A stretch of DNA of 39,983 nt from Microbacterium soli (GTDB lineage: Bacteria > Actinomycetota > Actinomycetes > Actinomycetales > Microbacteriaceae), in the NCBI RefSeq assembly GCF_039539005.1, contig NZ_BAABCP010000003.1:1-39983 (forward strand), written 5' to 3'. Within the stretch, counting starts at the first letter, position 1, and each line of letters opens with the position of its first letter. This document shows positions 20,141 to 28,561 of the stretch, piece after piece. A program made the translations under genes and the position numbers. Below the pieces are notes generated by a model. It searched no databases. It worked only from the letters and a program-made list of their open reading frames with translations, and was not told the DNA's origin.

Positions 20141-20739
20141 GCCAGGTCGGTTACGCACGGGTGAGCACCCGCGATCAGAATCCCGGCTCGCAGGAGGCTG
20201 CGCTGCGCGAGGCTGGCTGCGAGCGTGTGTTCGTCGACCGGGGCGAGTCGAGCAGGATCGCTGACCGGCCCGAGTGGGTCGCGTGCCTCGACTACTTGCG
20301 CGAGGGCGACACGCTCGTGATCCTCGCGCTTGATCGGATCGCCGGTACGGAGCTGATGGCTATCGAGCTGATCCGTGACCTCGGTCGGCGCGGCGTCCGG
20401 CTGCGCAGCCTCACAGAACCGTTCCTCGACGTGGACACGTCGACGCCGATGGGCGAGGCCATCGTCGGCATTATGGCGGTGCTCGCGCAGCTCCGAGTCT
20501 CGACGATCCGGGAGAACACACGCCGCGGGCTGGCCCATGCTCGCGCTCAGGGCCGCGTCGGCGGCCGCCCCTCGGTGATGACACCCGAGCGCATCAAAGC
20601 TGCTGTGAAGATGCGCGACCAGGACATGAGCATTGCGGAGATCGCGCGCACGTTCGGCGTCGGCGCATCCAGCGTGTCCCGCGCGCTCGCCAAGCACGAC
20701 GTAGGCGGTCATGACCGTTCTTCCCCATCCCCCCGATAG
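20137..20739 (+). CDS. Serine recombinase of the resolvase/invertase family
   Basis: A 200-residue small serine recombinase. The catalytic domain starts VGYARVSTRDQNPGSQ with Ser10 as nucleophile; GDTLVILALDRIAG and the Arg-rich active-site segments follow. The C-terminus (IAEIARTFGVGASSVSRAL) is a helix-turn-helix. On plasmids such enzymes resolve multimers at a res site, and candidate sites lie upstream at 18727-18856. It is the last gene of the antitoxin-fic operon. Size and domains are complete. Confidence 0.9.
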   Translation: MSQVGYARVSTRDQNPGSQEAALREAGCERVFVDRGESSRIADRPEWVACLDYLREGDTLVILALDRIAGTELMAIELIRDLGRRGVRLRSLTEPFLDVDTSTPMGEAIVGIMAVLAQLRVSTIRENTRRGLAHARAQGRVGGRPSVMTPERIKAAVKMRDQDMSIAEIARTFGVGASSVSRALAKHDVGGHDRSSPSPR

Positions 20740-20751
20740 ATAGCCGCTCTG

Positions 20752-20834
20752 CATACGAGAGAGCCCTGTCAAGGGGGCGGCGCAGCCGCATCACGAAGTG
20801 ACGCGAAGCGCCCTTGACAGGGCTCTGGCGTATG
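20752..20834. terminator. Long inverted repeat between convergent genes
   Basis: Arms CATACG plus AGAGCCCTGTCAAGGG (20752-20775) and CCCTTGACAGGGCTCT plus CGTATG (20811-20834), with two mismatched bases, around a 35-base loop that itself folds. It sits between the resolvase gene (+) and the gene ending at 21034 (-), so a two-way terminator is likely. A role in DNA processing is possible. Confidence 0.55.
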
Positions 20835-20882
20835 TGACCATCACGGCATCGGGGGGAGGGGGAGCGCACCCAGTGAGGCCGT

Positions 20883-21020
20883 CCACAGGCCGCACAGACG
20901 AAGCCGCACCGTGCGTCGTGAACGCCACGGTGCGGCCTGTGGGCGGGCGGACAAGTGGGGCCCCGCTGTCCACCTGTGGGCGGGTTCGGCCCGGCGATAG
21001 CCGGAGCCGTCCACAGGTGG
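20883..21020. repeat. Cluster of CCACAGG palindromes
   Basis: Perfect arms CCACAGGCCGCAC (20883-20895) and GTGCGGCCTGTGG (20930-20942), with an inner GCACCGTG/CACGGTGC stem (20906-20913, 20926-20933). Then CCACCTGTGG (20970-20979) pairs with CCACAGGTGG (21011-21020). CTGTGGGCGGG occurs twice. This 138-bp block has no gene and may be an origin, an oriT or a condensed terminator region. Confidence 0.5.
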
Positions 21021-21033
21021 TCAGAGGGTAGCG

Positions 21034-21420
21034 TTACGCATTCACATGCTGCGCATTGGCGGAGACCTCGACCGGCTTGGGCGCGGGCGCAGCGGGAGCG
21101 GCCGGCGCGGCAGGCTTGCGCGCGGCTCGACGCTTCGCGCGCACCTTCTTATCAGGCTCAGTGAAGCCGATCTTGCGCAGCTCGTCGGATGACCAACCGG
21201 CGCTCAACGCGGCGTTGTATGCCTTGACGTCCTCGCGCTCGGCGTCACCGACGCGCTGCGCGACGCTGGCCTGTAGATCGGCCAACTCGCGCGCGGTCTC
21301 CTCGCGCACATCGGCTACTCCCTGACGTGCCTCCGCGAGCTGCCGAATCGCGACGATCCGATCCTCTTGTGCGCGCTTGGCGCGCTCGACTGCTTCCTCG
21401 ATGCTCAGTTCCTTAGCCAT
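21034..21420 (-). CDS. Coiled-coil protein, 128 aa, divergent from mobC
   Basis: A 128-residue protein. Residues 1-65 form a charged coiled coil (SIEEAVERAKRAQEDRIVAIRQLAEARQG...), then a short AYNAALSAGWSSDELRKIGF segment. The tail is Lys/Arg/Ala/Pro-rich (KKVRAKRRAARKPAAPAAP) and may bind DNA. No family is recognised. It is divergent from the mob genes and shares their probable oriT-containing upstream region (21421-21678), which fits a relaxosome accessory protein, but this is inference. Confidence 0.6.
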   Translation of the reverse strand: MAKELSIEEAVERAKRAQEDRIVAIRQLAEARQGVADVREETARELADLQASVAQRVGDAEREDVKAYNAALSAGWSSDELRKIGFTEPDKKVRAKRRAARKPAAPAAPAAPAPKPVEVSANAQHVNA

Positions 21421-21557
21421 GCCTCCATCCTACGAAGAAGTGCATTTCGGCGTCGACGTTCATCGACGCACAGAAGAACCGTCGCGGCGTGGCCGCGATC
21501 ACTCCCGGTTGTCACCGTGAGTGATCCTGAAAGGTGCCCCAGACGGAGCAAGCTATA

Positions 21558-21605
21558 GACTTAGCACGGCTAAGTCGGCTTGATCCTCGACACGGGGTCA
21601 AGGAT
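21558..21605 (+). other. Candidate oriT upstream of mobC-mobA
   Basis: Two adjacent inverted repeats: GACTTAGC-ACG-GCTAAGTC (21558-21576, perfect) and ATCCTCGAC-ACGGG-GTCAAGGAT (21583-21605, one mismatch). They lie about 75-120 bases before mobC in a 258-base gene-free region, the usual place and form of an origin of transfer. The nick site is not identified. The first repeat could instead be a mob repressor operator. Confidence 0.5.
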
Positions 21606-21678
21606 GCGGCACACTAGAAGTGTGATCCCCGCACGGGGCGGGGTCGCTGCGCTGGGCCAGGAAGGGCAGGTGATTCTA

Positions 21679-22074
21679 ATGAGCGACGAGGCTCCCGAGG
21701 ATCGCCGCCTCGCACGCAAGCGGCGCGCGAACGTCGCGGGCGGCCGCCATCACCGTCACGAGGTGAAGGTGTCGCCGGAAGAAGAGGGCGCGTTGCTGCT
21801 GCGCGCGAAGGCGCAGCGCGTGACGATCCCGCGTCTGCTCGTCGAGTCGGCGCTGTCGGCAGCGGGGGAGACGCCAACCGAACGCCGTCAGGCGATGGCC
21901 GAGCTGTTCGGTCTGCACCGGCTGCTCGCGGCCATCTCGAACAACGTCAACCAGATCGCCAAGGCCACGAACGCGACCGGCGAGCTACAGGCTGAGACGG
22001 TGGCGACGCTGGCCAAGGTGCGCGAGGTTGCCGAGCGGATCGACGAGACGATCGACGGGCTGAGCCTGCCATGA
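21679..22074 (+). CDS. mobC: MobC-family mobilization protein
   Basis: A 131-residue protein. N-terminal KRRANVAGGRHHRHEVKVSPEEEGALLLRAKA resembles a ribbon-helix-helix region; the C-terminal part has NNVNQIAKATNATGEL, the MobC signature. MobC proteins bind oriT and help the relaxase open the strands. The ATG at 21679 gives the expected start; the open frame extends 33 codons upstream, with a GTG at 21670 possible. It overlaps the relaxase start by four bases. Confidence 0.85.
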   Translation: MSDEAPEDRRLARKRRANVAGGRHHRHEVKVSPEEEGALLLRAKAQRVTIPRLLVESALSAAGETPTERRQAMAELFGLHRLLAAISNNVNQIAKATNATGELQAETVATLAKVREVAERIDETIDGLSLP

Positions 22075-23795
22075 TGCCGAACGTTGTTCGCGGCGATCGC
22101 ATGGCTGGCCTGATGACCTACCTCACCGGGCCGGGGCGCGCGAACGAGCACACCGAACCGCACCTCGTCGCAGGCGACGCAGCGCTGCTTGCGTGGCACG
22201 ATGACGCCGAGCTGGGACGCGACGCGGCGCTTTCGATCGCGCGGCACCTCGACCGCCCGCGCACTGCGTACGACGTCGACGTGAACGGCGGGCACGTCTG
22301 GCACTGCTCACTATCGCTGCGCGCCGACGAGGGCATGCTGACCGACGAGAAGTGGGGACAGATCGCCAACGACTTCATCACCGCGATGGAGTTCGACGAC
22401 GCCGAGGGCACGAAGGCACCGTGCCGCTGGGTTGCCGTCCGACACGGTGTGTCGAAGAACGGCAACGACCACATCCATATCGCTGTGAACCTCGTGCGCG
22501 AGGACGGCACCAAGGCGTCGATTCACAACGACTTCCACCGGGCACAGAAGGCCGCGCGCGCGCTCGAAGTGAAGTACGGCTTGGAGCAGTTGGAGTCGGC
22601 ACAGGCAGAGCGATCGACGCGCGGCTACCACCCCGCCGAGCGCGAGGCTCAGGCACGCGCCCGAGCACGCGCGAAGTACGAGCGCACCCGTCCGAAGCTC
22701 GGCCCGGATGCACCCACTTGGGAGCGGCTGACCGGCCCCGACCGGCAGGCCCGGATCACCGCCGAGCTGCGCACGGACGAGCCGCGCTATGCGCTCGCCC
22801 GGACGGTTCGCGCCAGCGCCGCAGCCAGCGAGTCCGAGTCCGAGTTCGTGCGCAGGATGCGCCGCTCGGGACTGCTCGTGCGACCGCGCTACGCGGACGG
22901 CCGCACCGACGTCATCACCGGCTACTCGGTCGCAGCTCGACCCGAAGCCGGCGAGCGACCCATCTGGTACGGCGGGGGGCACCTCGGCCGCGACCTCACC
23001 CTGCCCCGGCTGCGCGCGGGGTGGCCCGACACCCCAACCGACGCGACCGAAGCGGCAGCCGAGTGGAACGCAGCCAAGCGCGGCCGCCGCGTCGTGGCAC
23101 CCGGCCGGGAGAACACGACACCCGACCCCGAGTTGTGGGAACGGTACTCGCGCGAGGTCAGCGAGCTGCGCGAGAAGCTGCGCGATGTTCCCCTCGACGA
23201 CCGGGACACGTGGAGCACCCTCGCACGTCAGACCGCCGGAGCTTTCGCCGCCTGGTCGAACGCCGTCGAGGATGCGCCCGGAGACCTCGCCGCGGCATCC
23301 GATGCGCTCGCCCGATCCGCGCAGACGTTCCGCCGCCCGGTGCAGCCGCAGAAGGCCGGCATGGTTGCCATGTCCGGCGCTGCGATGCTGCTGGCCAGCG
23401 CGGCCAAGGGCGGCCAGGGGCGCGCCGCCCAGCTCATCATGCTGCGCCAGCTCGTGCGGCTCTCACAGGCCGTTTACGACGCTGCGAAGGCGGCCGGGGA
23501 GAAGCGGCAGGCTGACCTCATCCTGAGCGACGTGAAGGCGCGGATGGATCGGCTGCGCCATGACCTCGCCCCCACCAGTCAGACCCCGGTGGCCGCGGCG
23601 GCCGGCGCGCAGCAGGGCACGGCCACGGCGACGCTCGACCCGGAGACGCGCGCGATGCTCGACCGGATGAACGCCAGCCAGGGCAAGCCCGCGACCGAGG
23701 CGACATCGCCCGTACCGAACAAGATCGATCCCGACGAGCGGGCGCGGCCACGACAGACCACACGACCGGGCGCAGATCGCGGCCCGGAGCGATAG
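22071..23795 (+). CDS. mobA: Relaxase (mobilization nuclease)
   Basis: A 574-residue relaxase. The N-terminal segment GLMTYLTGPGR carries the likely catalytic Tyr at residue 17. The metal-binding three-His type motif is HGVSKNGNDHIHIAVN near 125-140. Long charged regions follow, without a helicase domain. It would cut oriT, stay linked to the 5' end and lead the strand through the conjugation channel. The motif order fits the MOBP/relaxase PF03432 group; the exact MOB class needs comparison. It starts ATG ATG at 22071 and overlaps mobC. It is followed after 15 bases by a coiled-coil gene. Confidence 0.88.
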   Translation: MMPNVVRGDRMAGLMTYLTGPGRANEHTEPHLVAGDAALLAWHDDAELGRDAALSIARHLDRPRTAYDVDVNGGHVWHCSLSLRADEGMLTDEKWGQIANDFITAMEFDDAEGTKAPCRWVAVRHGVSKNGNDHIHIAVNLVREDGTKASIHNDFHRAQKAARALEVKYGLEQLESAQAERSTRGYHPAEREAQARARARAKYERTRPKLGPDAPTWERLTGPDRQARITAELRTDEPRYALARTVRASAAASESESEFVRRMRRSGLLVRPRYADGRTDVITGYSVAARPEAGERPIWYGGGHLGRDLTLPRLRAGWPDTPTDATEAAAEWNAAKRGRRVVAPGRENTTPDPELWERYSREVSELREKLRDVPLDDRDTWSTLARQTAGAFAAWSNAVEDAPGDLAAASDALARSAQTFRRPVQPQKAGMVAMSGAAMLLASAAKGGQGRAAQLIMLRQLVRLSQAVYDAAKAAGEKRQADLILSDVKARMDRLRHDLAPTSQTPVAAAAGAQQGTATATLDPETRAMLDRMNASQGKPATEATSPVPNKIDPDERARPRQTTRPGADRGPER

Positions 23796-23810
23796 GAAGG
23801 AGGGTCGATC

Positions 23811-24656
23811 ATGGCCGAGGAGACAGACGGCATCGAGGAGGCGTTCGACGGGCAGATACGAGTGCTCGTCACCGCCGCCGGCCAGGTCGGAGAGCGCATC
23901 GCGCGCGCCCGCGAGGACGCGCTGCGCCGAGCACAGGCGGCGACCGAGCAGGAGGCGCGCGAGCTGCGATCGCGGATCGAGGCCGAGCACCGCACCGCGC
24001 GCGTCGAGCTGGGGAACGTGCATCGCTCGGACTGGTGGGATCGTGCCACCCCCGAGCAGATCGCCAACACGTACCAACTCGCCCGCGCATGGTCGCAGGA
24101 CGACCCCGAGGCGGTACGCGCCGAGCAGCGCATCCGCGACGAGGTGCGCACCCGGTACGGCGTCGACGTCAACGACACCAGCGCCGACCCCCAGGCGGTG
24201 CGTGAGGCCGTCGAGCGTGCCGAGGCGCTGCGCCAGCAGGCGGATGCTCAGCAGCAGCGCTCGGCGGCCGAGGAGGCCGAGGCGGCCCGCCTGATGGCTG
24301 AGGCCGATCGCGCCGACCGGGCGGCCGAGCACCACCGCGACGCGGCGGAGCATGAGCCCGACCCGGAGCAGCGGGCCGAGGCGCGCGAACAAGCCGAGCA
24401 GCACCAGGCGCACGCCGATGCAGCTCGTGCGGATGCTCAGCCGTTGTACGACTCGGCCGAGCGCCGCGAGGCGACGGCCCGCGACCTCGAAAGCAAGGGC
24501 ATCGACCGTGAGGTGGTGGCGACGAAGATGCAGGCCGACGTCAGCCAGGCCAAGCCCGCAACCGAGGCGACCAAGGCGACCTCGGCACGGGCACCGAGGG
24601 CGCGCAAGAACCGCGGCCGCGGCGTCCAGGTGCAGCGCACCGGCCTGCAACGATGA
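23811..24656 (+). CDS. Long coiled-coil protein downstream of the relaxase
   Basis: A 281-residue, highly charged helical protein. After residue 45 it is largely coiled coil, with repeated AEEAEAARLMAEADRADRAAEHHRDAAEHEPD-like stretches, and it ends in a basic tail (RAPRARKNRGRGVQVQR). No enzyme motif is visible. It is the last gene of the mobC-mobA unit (ATG after GGAGGGTCG) and is closed by a perfect terminator. A relaxosome scaffold or DNA-packing role is a guess from composition and position. Confidence 0.65.
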   Translation: MAEETDGIEEAFDGQIRVLVTAAGQVGERIARAREDALRRAQAATEQEARELRSRIEAEHRTARVELGNVHRSDWWDRATPEQIANTYQLARAWSQDDPEAVRAEQRIRDEVRTRYGVDVNDTSADPQAVREAVERAEALRQQADAQQQRSAAEEAEAARLMAEADRADRAAEHHRDAAEHEPDPEQRAEAREQAEQHQAHADAARADAQPLYDSAERREATARDLESKGIDREVVATKMQADVSQAKPATEATKATSARAPRARKNRGRGVQVQRTGLQR

Positions 24657-24674
24657 CCGGCCGCCGGCACACAC

Positions 24675-24712
24675 GAGAGAGGGATCGCACCAGGTGGTGC
24701 GATCCCTCTCTC
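24675..24712. terminator. Perfect 18-bp-arm two-way terminator
   Basis: GAGAGAGGGATCGCACCA (24675-24692), GG, then the exact complement (24695-24712). It lies between the convergent mob and tra operons and serves both directions. Confidence 0.85.
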
Positions 24713-24720
24713 CTTGCTTG

Positions 24721-25209
24721 TCAGTCCGTACCGGCGGTCTCACGCACGTCGGGGAACAGCCCCTCGGGCGGCGGTGCGTAAGGCAGCGGCTCGCCACGCT
24801 TGGACGAGTTCAGCTCGCCCTCAGCGCCCGCGAACGGGCCATCGGGATCGAGCAGGATCGGCATGTGATGGTCGGCGTGGTCACGCCACCACACGCTCAT
24901 GCCGGTTGAGGCGTCGAGGCGCAGGTGCTCCCACGCCCGCCACAGCGAGTCGAGCCGGCTCACGGCCTCGGCGTATCGCCACCACTCGGCCGCCCACACT
25001 CGGCTGCGCCCGTCCCCGGCGATGCGCCGCCGGTAGACGTAGCGCAGGTGCTTGCGCACGAACTCGTCGACGGAGCCGTAGTACAGCGGCGGCGTCTCCG
25101 GCGCTGCGCTCTCGTCGACGTCGCCGGTAACCTCGCCGGTCTCCTCGTCGACGTCGATCGGCACGGCCTCGATGCCGTCCTCGTCGTAGTCATCGCCCCA
25201 GTCGCTCAC
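24721..25209 (-). CDS. DUF4913 protein, last gene of the tra operon
   Basis: A 162-residue protein with an acidic N-terminus (DDYDEDGIEAV), then a DUF4913-type domain (FVRKHLRYVYRRRI, RVWAAEWWRYAEAVSRLDSLWRAWEHLRLD, MSVWWRDHADHHMPILLDPDGPF). DUF4913 genes are regularly found with actinobacterial conjugation genes; the function is unknown. Its ATG overlaps the coupling-protein stop. Its stop is just beyond the perfect terminator, which ends the operon. Confidence 0.8.
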   Translation of the reverse strand: MSDWGDDYDEDGIEAVPIDVDEETGEVTGDVDESAAPETPPLYYGSVDEFVRKHLRYVYRRRIAGDGRSRVWAAEWWRYAEAVSRLDSLWRAWEHLRLDASTGMSVWWRDHADHHMPILLDPDGPFAGAEGELNSSKRGEPLPYAPPPEGLFPDVRETAGTD

Positions 25210-26996
25210 GATGCCTCCTCCTGTGCCGGCTCGGCCGCCGCGACGGCAGCGACCTCTTGCTGTGCTTCACGGATCGTCCGCTCAGCCTGCGGGTCATGCG
25301 CCGCGATCGACGCCCGCACGGCATCCGCGTGCGGGCCGGTCATCCACGGCTGTGTGCGGATCAGCGTCGGGCGCGAGCCCGACGCGAGCACGATGGCACG
25401 GCCCTTCGGGAGCGCGCCGAGGTCGGACACGTCGAGGATGCGTTCGCGGTGGAGCTGCGAGGATACGCCGCGGCCGCCGCGGCCCGTGGAGACGGTCGAC
25501 GCGATGCGGTCGTAGTCTCCGATGAGCTTGGAGATGCTTTCGAGAAAAGCATCCTCCGCGACGCCGCCACCGTAGACCTTGATGTTGCTGGCGCTCCACA
25601 GTTTCTTCATGCCGGACTCGCCCCACACGTCGACGCCCTGAGACCAGCTCTGCAAGATCGTCATGAGGATGATGCCGCGCGACCCGTAGTGCGAGTACAG
25701 GTTCGGCAGCTCGCGCCACCGGCACACGTTCGCCGCTTCATCGAGTACCCCTACGAGGGGCGTCGACAGGCGGCCGCCGGAGGACTGCGAGGCCAGCTCC
25801 TCGGCCGCCTCGACGACGGCGACGGTGAGCGCCGTCACGAGCGGCCCGGCCGTGCCTCGGCCCTCCTTGGAGAGGCTGTAGAGCGTGCCGAAGTGCCTCA
25901 CGAACGCTGCGGGGTCGAAGTGCGGCCGAGGGTCGGCAGCACCCTGCGGAGTGACCCACGCGGCTACCTGGCGGTTCGTGAGGCACGACGCCATCTGCTG
26001 CGCCGTGCCGAACACGCCGCCGCGCTGCTTCTCGGGCGCGGAGACGACGCCGGCCACCTGATCGGCGGTCAGCGTGAAGCCGTGCTCTCGGAGGATGTCA
26101 ACGGCGCTCTCATCGGTCGGCCGCGTCAGCCACGTGTACACGTCGGTGATCGGTCGGTGATCGAGCGCAGCGGCCAGCAGGAGGCCGGCGAGCAGGTCTT
26201 GGCCTGCCGGGTCGAAGTACGCATCCGTCTTGGCCCCCGGATCGCGGGAGCCGGCGGCGAAGTGCTCGGCTAGCCGGGCCGCTTTCACCTCGTCGGTGAC
26301 GTAGCTGAGCGGGTTCCACCACCAGGTCGGATTCTCGAGCGCGATCGCCTGCGGGTCGAACACCCACACCGGGCCGACCGCTGCGCGCACGTCCCTCGTC
26401 GCGTCGACGACATCGCGCTTGTTCGAGGTGACGAGCACCCCGCCCGGCGCAGCGAGGATCGCCGGCACGGCCCGGCTCGTCGTCTTACCCGTGCGCGGCC
26501 CCCAGATGTCTACGTGCATGTCCTCCCAGGAGCCGTAGAGCGGCTGCCCGCCGATCGTCTTGCCGATCGGCACACCGGGAGAGTCCTGCACGCCGAGTCG
26601 CTGCGCGGTCGCCTCGGCGTTGCGGCGGCTCAGCGCCTCAACATCCTTGCCGCGGCCCATGTAGGACGCGGCGCGATCGACACGTGAGCTGCGCTTGCGG
26701 TAGCGGGCGACCGCAAGCAGGATGAGCACCACCAGGGCGAGGACGAGCACGCCTACCCCGGCGATGATCCAGGTGCCTGCGGCTGGCCACGGCACCTTGC
26801 CGCTAAAGAGCTGGAACACGAGCCCGAACGGGTCGGAGGTCAGCTCGACGCCGGAGCCGTCGAGCTGGTGACCGAGGCGAACCGCGAGGTTCAGCCCGGC
26901 CACACCGACGATGACGATCACGATGCCGGCGGCTAGCAGGATCGTCTCGGCCGAGAACCCGCCCGGATCGCGGCGGCGGTTGTTCTGAGTGCTCAC
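25206..26996 (-). CDS. Type IV coupling protein (VirD4/TraG-like)
   Basis: A 596-residue ATPase. Two membrane segments lie near residues 18-38 and 75-98. Walker A GPRTGKTT is at 166-173 and Walker B VGVLDEAANV near 420, with a TraM-recognition-type C-terminal region. It brings the relaxase-DNA complex to the secretion channel and powers transfer. It overlaps the VirB4-like gene upstream and the DUF4913 gene downstream by four bases each. It is full length, and the best single evidence that the plasmid is conjugative and not only mobilizable. Confidence 0.9.
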   Translation of the reverse strand: MSTQNNRRRDPGGFSAETILLAAGIVIVIVGVAGLNLAVRLGHQLDGSGVELTSDPFGLVFQLFSGKVPWPAAGTWIIAGVGVLVLALVVLILLAVARYRKRSSRVDRAASYMGRGKDVEALSRRNAEATAQRLGVQDSPGVPIGKTIGGQPLYGSWEDMHVDIWGPRTGKTTSRAVPAILAAPGGVLVTSNKRDVVDATRDVRAAVGPVWVFDPQAIALENPTWWWNPLSYVTDEVKAARLAEHFAAGSRDPGAKTDAYFDPAGQDLLAGLLLAAALDHRPITDVYTWLTRPTDESAVDILREHGFTLTADQVAGVVSAPEKQRGGVFGTAQQMASCLTNRQVAAWVTPQGAADPRPHFDPAAFVRHFGTLYSLSKEGRGTAGPLVTALTVAVVEAAEELASQSSGGRLSTPLVGVLDEAANVCRWRELPNLYSHYGSRGIILMTILQSWSQGVDVWGESGMKKLWSASNIKVYGGGVAEDAFLESISKLIGDYDRIASTVSTGRGGRGVSSQLHRERILDVSDLGALPKGRAIVLASGSRPTLIRTQPWMTGPHADAVRASIAAHDPQAERTIREAQQEVAAVAAAEPAQEEAS

Positions 26997-28561
26997 GAGG
27001 CGGCCCCCTCAGACTCGACGGCGCGCAGCCTGCGGCCGACGCGAGACTGCGCGTGCCACCGCTTGTTCGTGTCGTTCGTGGCTCGCTCGGTCTCGGTCAG
27101 CTTGACGCTGATCGGGATGCCTGGCCGGCCACCGACCTTGATGAGGAACTTCCCGCGCCCCGGAGGCTCGGTCTCCTTGCCCGTCGTGGCATCCCACGAC
27201 GGCGGGGCCGACCATCCGGTGAGCAAGTTCTGCTCGGCCTGCGAGAACGGCACCGCGGCCGTCAGCAGCGGCATCTCAGCCTGCGGGAGCCCGCCGACCA
27301 CGATCATGCCGGCACGCTCGACGAAGCCGCGGGCCTTCATCCGATCTTCCTCGGTCGGCAAGGCGTCGAGGTCGCGCATGGTGTGCGTAATCATCGCCTG
27401 CCCGACACCGAACTGTCGGTTCAGACGAGTGAGCGCATCCACGCGGTCGACCATGCCTGTACCGGAGCGCAGCGCCTGCCACAGCTCGTCCATGATGACG
27501 AAGTAGTGCCGCTGCGGCTCCAACCCAGCCTCGGCCAGCGCGTTCGCCACGTTCACCGTGGCAAAGCCATTCGACCAGCACGCCAGGAGCGTCGCAGCTC
27601 GCAGATCGACGTCGGTCTCTTTGAGCCCTGAGACGTCGTACACCACGGGGCGATCGCGCATCATCGGGTTCGAGGTCGGCTGCGCGAACGTCTCCCCGAG
27701 GCGGCCGCCGCGCGCGAGGCTGATAAGCGAGGCTTCCAGCCCGCGCGTCGTGCGCTGATACTCGTCGAAGTCGCCACGGTCGACCGCGACCTCGCGCAGC
27801 TCGGTCGGCCCCTCCTGCACGACCTGCAAGAGGTCAGCCAGGAGCGGCACACGGTCGAGCTTGCGGTCGAGAACGCGCAGCGCTTGGTCGACGATCGACT
27901 CCTCGACATCGGACGGCGGCTGCTTACGCAGGATCGTCAGCAGAGCCGAGACGATCGTGAGCCTGCGCCCGTGGGCGTCGGCTTCAATCTCCTCGGCCTC
28001 TTTCACGAACCCGGCGGCCCGGAGCTGCGCTGCGGCCTCCGCCGACTCGCCAGGGTCGAGCACGTTCAGGTGCCCGCGGCCGCGGCCCAGACGGATCACC
28101 TGACCGCCGAGGGCTTCGATCAGGTCGAGGTAGTCGGGCTTCAAGTCCCCGAGGATGAACGGGATCGACCCGAAGCCGGCGAGCCCGGCCGCCATACGGC
28201 GGATCGTCGTCGACTTCCCGAGCGCCGGCAGCCCGAGCACGAACACGCTCGGGTTGCTGATGAGCTTGGCACGCTGGAACCACGAGATAGGGTCGGCGCA
28301 CACGGTCGCACCCGTGAACAGGTGCCGGCCGAGCGGCACGCCCACCAGGGGCGCGCCCGTGCCGACGGAGAACGGCCACAGGCCGCACACCTGAACGCTC
28401 GTGCCGCGGTACTCGACGGGAGCCTGCACGTAGGCGGCAGCACCGCGACCGCGGCCGAGCCAGCCGCGGCCGGTCGGCCGAACGGGGCGCAGCTCGGCCG
28501 ACGTCTCGACGGGAGTCGCCTTCTTGCTCTTGCGAGCCTTCTGTTTGGTCGCCATCATCAT
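26993..28561 (-). CDS. VirB4-like conjugation ATPase
   Basis: About 522 residues. Walker A LGLPALGKSTT is near 110-119, Walker B YFVIMDELWQ near 355, and a C-terminal VirB4/TraC-like segment follows (NLLTGWSAPPSWDATTGKE). It powers assembly of the type IV secretion channel. The start region is GTG ATG ATG ATG (28564 to 28553); the ATG at 28561 overlaps the SCO6880 stop (TGATG) and is preferred. It is soluble, with no signal or membrane segment. VirB4 proteins of Gram-negatives are about 800 residues, so this is the short actinobacterial form, which works beside SCO6880. Confidence 0.87.
   Translation of the reverse strand: MMMATKQKARKSKKATPVETSAELRPVRPTGRGWLGRGRGAAAYVQAPVEYRGTSVQVCGLWPFSVGTGAPLVGVPLGRHLFTGATVCADPISWFQRAKLISNPSVFVLGLPALGKSTTIRRMAAGLAGFGSIPFILGDLKPDYLDLIEALGGQVIRLGRGRGHLNVLDPGESAEAAAQLRAAGFVKEAEEIEADAHGRRLTIVSALLTILRKQPPSDVEESIVDQALRVLDRKLDRVPLLADLLQVVQEGPTELREVAVDRGDFDEYQRTTRGLEASLISLARGGRLGETFAQPTSNPMMRDRPVVYDVSGLKETDVDLRAATLLACWSNGFATVNVANALAEAGLEPQRHYFVIMDELWQALRSGTGMVDRVDALTRLNRQFGVGQAMITHTMRDLDALPTEEDRMKARGFVERAGMIVVGGLPQAEMPLLTAAVPFSQAEQNLLTGWSAPPSWDATTGKETEPPGRGKFLIKVGGRPGIPISVKLTETERATNDTNKRWHAQSRVGRRLRAVESEGAAS

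Noticed and set aside
22311..22982. Long frames opposite the relaxase and coupling-protein genes (also 23463-24797, 25257-26273, 27884-28936)
   Set aside because: They are typical mirror frames in high-GC DNA; the opposite strands encode clear protein families.
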